From contig JAEMTW010000066.1 in assembly GCA_016462095.1 (NCBI GenBank), forward strand, positions 1 through 8,971: DNA of 8,971 bases, given 5' to 3'. Source of the DNA: Thermoleophilia bacterium. Its GTDB lineage: Bacteria; Actinomycetota; Thermoleophilia; Gaiellales; F1-60-MAGs149. Made by a program: the position numbers and the translations under genes. The notes under the pieces are model-generated. The model was not told the DNA's origin. It made no database searches and was given only the letters and a program-made list of their open reading frames with translations. Positions 6,045 to 8,971 of the stretch are shown piece by piece; the first letter of the stretch is position 1; every line of letters begins with the position of its first letter.

Positions 6045-6692
6045 ATGGAAATCGAGCTCCAGTATCTCTACACCGGCGACGGTCCTTTGATCGTGCCCGT
6101 GGAACTCGCCAACTTCGCCTTGGCCGGTTCGCAGTTGTTCGACATCCGCGATTCGTTTTTCGATACCAGCAACCTCGATTTGCGGCGCGCCGGGTGTTCG
6201 CTGCGCGTGCGACGCCAGTCGAACCTACCGACGCCAAGTCTGACCTGGAACGGTCCCTCGACGCGACGGCCCGATCGGGCCCGCGAGCGCGAGGAGCTCG
6301 AGGCTCCGGTCGACCATATTCCCGCCGACGGCGCCGAGATCCTCGAAATGATCACCGCGGCGAACTTGCTCGGAAAGGTCACTGGCGTGCTGGGCGCCAC
6401 TCCTACGCTCGCATTGATCGGCGAGCTCGAGAATCGACGCAGCACGCACGATTATGTCCAGGGCCTCCACCGCGTCGAGCTCTGCTGGGATCGCCTGCGC
6501 TTTCCGCTCGGCCCCACGCAGATTCGTCTCGAACTCGAGACGCAGAACGACGCAGCCGGTCGCTTTATCGGCGCGTTCGATGAGGAACTACGGACGCTTC
6601 TCAACGGCGACCTGACCGACGCCGAATACGGCAAGGCGAAAGAGCTGTGCGTGCGGCTCTACCCCGAGCTGTTTGCACCTAAAGCCGCCTGA
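6045..6692 (+). CDS. CYTH-domain protein with altered ExExK motif
   Basis: A 215-residue protein of the CYTH/triphosphate tunnel fold, whose members hydrolyse tripolyphosphate or thiamine triphosphate or, in class IV, make cyclic AMP. Recognised from the N-terminal strand EIELQYLY, DSFFDTSNLDLRRAGCSLRVRR (36-57), SLTWNGP (65-71), the charged REREELE (80-86), VELCWDR (144-150) and RLELET (161-166), which follow the order of beta strands lining the tunnel. The family motif ExExK reads E2-I-E4-L-Q6, so the signature Lys is Gln, and the Lys usual in the TxK strand is Asn69. Acidic metal ligands near the C-terminus (E163, E165) are kept. It is transcribed away from ffh and toward the photolyase gene. 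No ribosome-binding site is apparent. The substrate is unknown; altered specificity or a binding role is possible. Confidence 0.72.
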   Translation: MEIELQYLYTGDGPLIVPVELANFALAGSQLFDIRDSFFDTSNLDLRRAGCSLRVRRQSNLPTPSLTWNGPSTRRPDRAREREELEAPVDHIPADGAEILEMITAANLLGKVTGVLGATPTLALIGELENRRSTHDYVQGLHRVELCWDRLRFPLGPTQIRLELETQNDAAGRFIGAFDEELRTLLNGDLTDAEYGKAKELCVRLYPELFAPKAA

Positions 6693-6698
6693 CTCGCA

Positions 6699-6730
6699 GC
6701 GACATTTTGGGCCCGGGCCCAGAATGTCGC
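6699..6730. terminator. 32-bp palindrome between convergent genes, probable bidirectional terminator
   Basis: The 16-base arms GCGACATTTTGGGCCC and GGGCCCAGAATGTCGC pair throughout except at one position (6707 with 6722), which is a U-G wobble in the plus-strand RNA. There is no separate loop. It begins 7 bases after the CYTH stop and ends at the base before the photolyase stop, so it fills the gap between two convergent genes. No T-tract follows on either side, so it would work as a strong GC hairpin rather than a classical Rho-independent terminator. Confidence 0.68.
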
Positions 6731-8056
6731 CTAGCTCTTCTCCGCCGCTACTGCCTTATACGCCGCCAAGGTCTTGTCGCGCTCGATTGCGTGCTCGACG
6801 ATCGGCGCTGGACGGTCCGGTGCCCACCGAGCGGCGTAGGCGCCCGCCGGATCGAAGCGCTCTTCCTGGAGCGTCGGGTTGAAGATGCGGAAATACGGTG
6901 CCGCGTCGAGGCCCGTGCCCGCCACCCACTGCCACGAGCCCGCGTTGGAAGCGAGATCGCCATCGGTCAGGTGCGTGCGAAACCACTGTTCACCGCGGCG
7001 CCAGTCGATGTGGAGGTCTTTGACGAGGAAGCTCGCGGCCACCATCCGTGCGCGGTTGGCGACCGAACCCGTCTCGAGTAGTTGACGCATCGCGGCATCG
7101 ACCATGCCAAAACCCGTCTCACCACGCGTCCAGGCGTCGAAGTGGGCGTCGGTTCCGACCCACTCGATCTGGTCGTAGCGAGGATCAATGCACCGCTCCG
7201 CGAGATCTGGATGGTGATGCAGGACGTACTTAAACCAGTCCCGCCAGAGCAGCTCACTCGCGTACTTTGACGCACCAGCACGGTCGGCGACGTGCAGCGC
7301 GCGGCGCGGCGAAAGCATGCCCTGACGCAGATAGCCTGACAGGCGCGACGTGGCGTCGGGCTCTGCGACCAGATCGCGATCTTTGGCGTAGCGCGCGAGA
7401 AAACCCTCGTCACGCCACGTGCGCAAGCGCGCAAGAGCGTGCGTCTCGCCTCCCTCCAGATCGGAGCGCAGCGTCACCGGACGACCAACGAGGGTCTCGA
7501 CGCTCGGGATCTCCGGTGCCGGCGTGGCCAACAGTCGCCCCTGGAGGTCGTAGTCGTGGGGCGGCGCAGGCAACTCGGCGAGCACGCGCCTCACGCCACG
7601 CGCATAGGCCGAGTAGGTGCGGCAAGGATTGCCATCCTTGGTCAACACCAGTTCGTGCGGGACGTTGACCTCGTCGTCCACCACCATCAGCTCGACGCCG
7701 ACGCCACGCAGGGCAGCTTCGGCGGCTCGTTCAACGACATCCGCGGCCGGCTCCTCATCGCGATTAGCGCAGACCCGTTCCACCCCGAGTTCCGTCGCGA
7801 CAGCGACAAGCTGCTGAACCGTGTTGCCACGGCGGACGATCAGCCCACCTCCACGCTCGGCCAGACGCGACTGCAGATCCTCGAGGCCCTCGACGATGAA
7901 GCCCAGCTGGGCATGCCCCACCCCGCGGTGCTTCATGGCGGGATCCAAGACGTAGACGAAGGCGAGTGGAGCGTCCGATTTCAGCGCAGCCACAATCGCA
8001 TGCGAGTCGTCGAGACGAAGATCGCGGCGGAGCCAGATCAGTATAGGAGGCGTCAT
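6731..8056 (-). CDS. phrB: Deoxyribodipyrimidine photolyase (class I CPD type)
   Basis: Flavoprotein that splits UV-induced cyclobutane pyrimidine dimers using blue light. 441 residues, full length. The N-terminal alpha/beta antenna domain starts ILIWLRRDLRLDDSHA (5-20). The FAD domain contains TSRLSGYLRQGMLSPR (236-251), ELLWRDWFKYVL (268-279), GETGFGMVDAAMRQL (312-326), NRARMVAASFLVKDLHIDWRRGE in outline (334-356) and DGDLASNAGSWQW (365-377). Asn371, four residues before Trp375, matches the flavin N5 Asn of E. coli photolyase (Asp in plant cryptochromes). The electron-transfer tryptophans match W299, W352 and W375. These features favour repair over a cryptochrome role. The ATG is supported by the conserved opening. 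Upstream lies a gap with two palindromic elements, and its stop abuts the palindrome at 6699-6730. Confidence 0.95.
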   Translation of the reverse strand: MTPPILIWLRRDLRLDDSHAIVAALKSDAPLAFVYVLDPAMKHRGVGHAQLGFIVEGLEDLQSRLAERGGGLIVRRGNTVQQLVAVATELGVERVCANRDEEPAADVVERAAEAALRGVGVELMVVDDEVNVPHELVLTKDGNPCRTYSAYARGVRRVLAELPAPPHDYDLQGRLLATPAPEIPSVETLVGRPVTLRSDLEGGETHALARLRTWRDEGFLARYAKDRDLVAEPDATSRLSGYLRQGMLSPRRALHVADRAGASKYASELLWRDWFKYVLHHHPDLAERCIDPRYDQIEWVGTDAHFDAWTRGETGFGMVDAAMRQLLETGSVANRARMVAASFLVKDLHIDWRRGEQWFRTHLTDGDLASNAGSWQWVAGTGLDAAPYFRIFNPTLQEERFDPAGAYAARWAPDRPAPIVEHAIERDKTLAAYKAVAAEKS

Positions 8057-8110
8057 GTTGTATAGATTCGCACGCCGCGCACCGTTGGCGCCCTCTCGGG
8101 TTGCATCGCC

Positions 8111-8145
8111 AATGTCATGAAGGGGTCAGACCCGATCTGGACATT
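8111..8145 (-). repeat. Palindromic REP-like element, locus 2 copy A (inverted)
   Basis: A 35-bp unit with the core GGGTCTGACCCC on the minus strand, the same core as at 2730-2902 but with unrelated arms (AATGTC and GACATT outermost). It is the reverse complement of copy B apart from two adjacent mismatches at 8117-8118, and the match extends two more bases outward (CC at 8109-8110). It lies in the gap between the photolyase start and the end of the kinase gene. Confidence 0.88.
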
Positions 8146-8170
8146 CGCTAGACGAACTCGCTCGTCAACT

Positions 8171-8205
8171 AATGTCCAGATCGGGTCTGACCCCTTCTGG
8201 ACATT
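8171..8205 (+). repeat. Palindromic REP-like element, locus 2 copy B
   Basis: A 35-bp unit whose 10-base outer arms AATGTCCAGA and TCTGGACATT are perfectly complementary, enclosing GGGTC and GACCC around a single base. With copy A it forms a long inverted repeat around a 25-base loop (8146-8170). It begins about 25 bases beyond the kinase stop on the minus strand, so the pair may also act as a terminator for that gene. Confidence 0.88.
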
Positions 8206-8230
8206 GGTTACGCCAGTAGCAGCGAGAGCC

Positions 8231-8971
8231 CTAGTGCTCGGTGCCGTACGGGCCGCGGCGACAGACGGTCTCTGCTCCCCAGGCTGCGCCGGTCTGTACC
8301 GCTGCCGCGAGCGGCAAGCCCAAACCGAGGCCGTAGGTCAGTCCAGCCGCAAAACAATCACCTGCGCCGTACGCATCGACAGGGTCGCCTGGAAGCGAGA
8401 CGGCATCCCACAGTCCCGAATCGTCCGTCGACATCCACCGCCCGCCGCGGTTACCGTCGGTCAGGACGATCGCCTTCGTGTGCTTACCGAGTACGCGAAA
8501 GTCGACTTCTTCACCACGATCGGTCAGCGAGCTCACGACCACATCTGCCTTCACGCCACTGTCAATCAAGGCCTGGAGTTGGCGTGCCGAGCAGACCAGC
8601 GACCCGGCAGCACGAGCCGCAGCGATACCTGAGGGCTCGCCACAGGTCGCGTAGACCGCCGAGCAGTCGGCGAGACTCTCCCAGCCGAGCGGGTCGTCGC
8701 CACGCGGGTACTCATTAGGTTGCGACACGATGATCGTGCGATCGCCCGAGTCATCAAGAATCGTGACGGCGCGCGCTTGACGCCCAGCCCGCTCGGACAC
8801 CCGTAGGTCGATACCTTCGGCGAGCATCCGCTCGCGCGTCGCCACACCCTCGGCATCGTTGGCCAGCGCGGTCACGAAGACAACCTCCGCACCAGCGCGA
8901 GCCAGGGCAATGGCAGCAACCGCACCACCGCCAGCGGGTGCTTCGAATGGCTCGGCAAGATGCACGATCTC
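8231..8971 (-). CDS. PfkB/ribokinase-family sugar kinase, N-terminus beyond the window
   Basis: An ATP-dependent kinase of the ribokinase fold; 247 codons are visible and the frame stays open to the right edge, so roughly 30-40 N-terminal residues are missing. An internal ATG at 8963-8965 is unlikely to be the start because the family's first substrate-binding strand would be lost. Counting from that Met, the first signature is PAGGGAVAAIALARAGA (10-26), TDGNRGG (169-175) is the nucleotide-side glycine segment, and the second signature DPVDAYGAGDCFAAGLTYGL (194-213) carries the GAGD anion hole with catalytic Asp203. In ribokinase the first motif reads GGKGAN, and the sugar-binding Asn aligns with Val here, so the substrate is probably not ribose. 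The exact substrate cannot be told from sequence. Confidence 0.9.
   Translation of the reverse strand, partial: EIVHLAEPFEAPAGGGAVAAIALARAGAEVVFVTALANDAEGVATRERMLAEGIDLRVSERAGRQARAVTILDDSGDRTIIVSQPNEYPRGDDPLGWESLADCSAVYATCGEPSGIAAARAAGSLVCSARQLQALIDSGVKADVVVSSLTDRGEEVDFRVLGKHTKAIVLTDGNRGGRWMSTDDSGLWDAVSLPGDPVDAYGAGDCFAAGLTYGLGLGLPLAAAVQTGAAWGAETVCRRGPYGTEH

Noticed and set aside
7439..8065. 208-codon plus-strand open frame
   Set aside because: Antisense shadow of the photolyase gene, with no ribosome-binding site and no domain.
2730..8205. Insertion sequence or transposon bounded by the repeats
   Set aside because: The 5 kb between the two loci holds ordinary operon genes, the arms differ between loci, and no transposase is encoded.
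8117..8632. Plus-strand open frame beginning in repeat copy A
   Set aside because: It runs through both repeats and then antisense through the kinase gene; low-complexity translation with no domain.

Overview
The window is GC-rich with tightly packed genes. Gene order and protein style suggest an actinobacterium, perhaps a Thermoleophilia-like lineage. That placement is inferred from layout and GC content, not from a search. Three genes use GTG starts, and short or overlapping gene junctions are common.

From about 5980 down to 1, everything reads on the minus strand as one translation and secretion operon. In transcription order it is ffh (SRP GTPase), rpsP (ribosomal protein S16), a KH-domain protein of the KhpA type, rimM, trmD, rplS (L19), an active-looking signal peptidase I, a second signal-peptidase-like membrane protein, rnhB (RNase HII), and the start of a probable YraN/UPF0102 protein cut by the window edge. 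The operon couples 30S and 50S ribosomal proteins, ribosome and tRNA maturation (RimM, TrmD), co-translational targeting (Ffh) and signal peptide removal. A candidate leaderless promoter lies just before ffh.

From 6045 to 6692 a CYTH-domain protein is encoded on the plus strand, divergent from ffh. It converges on a class I photolyase gene (minus, 6731-8056), and a 32-bp near-perfect palindrome fills the gap between their stops. The last gene, minus strand from 8231 to the right edge, is a PfkB/ribokinase-family kinase lacking its N-terminus.

Two things stand out. First, five copies of a 35-36 bp palindromic element occupy two intergenic gaps: three at 2730-2902 and two at 8111-8205. All share the 12-base core GGGTCTGACCCC, but the flanking self-complementary arms differ completely between loci (CTTCCTA/TAGGAAG versus AATGTCCAGA/TCTGGACATT). 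Neighbouring copies are inverted, which would make long hairpins, and one copy supplies the trmD stop codon. This looks like a REP/BIME-type family with a fixed core and covarying arms. Second, the protein at 768-1682 aligns along its C-terminal half with the neighbouring signal peptidase but has Ala in place of the catalytic Ser and Gly in place of the catalytic Lys, and it carries an added multi-span membrane domain. It looks like a pseudo-signal peptidase kept in the operon.

No tRNA, rRNA, CRISPR array, transposase gene or complete insertion sequence was found.
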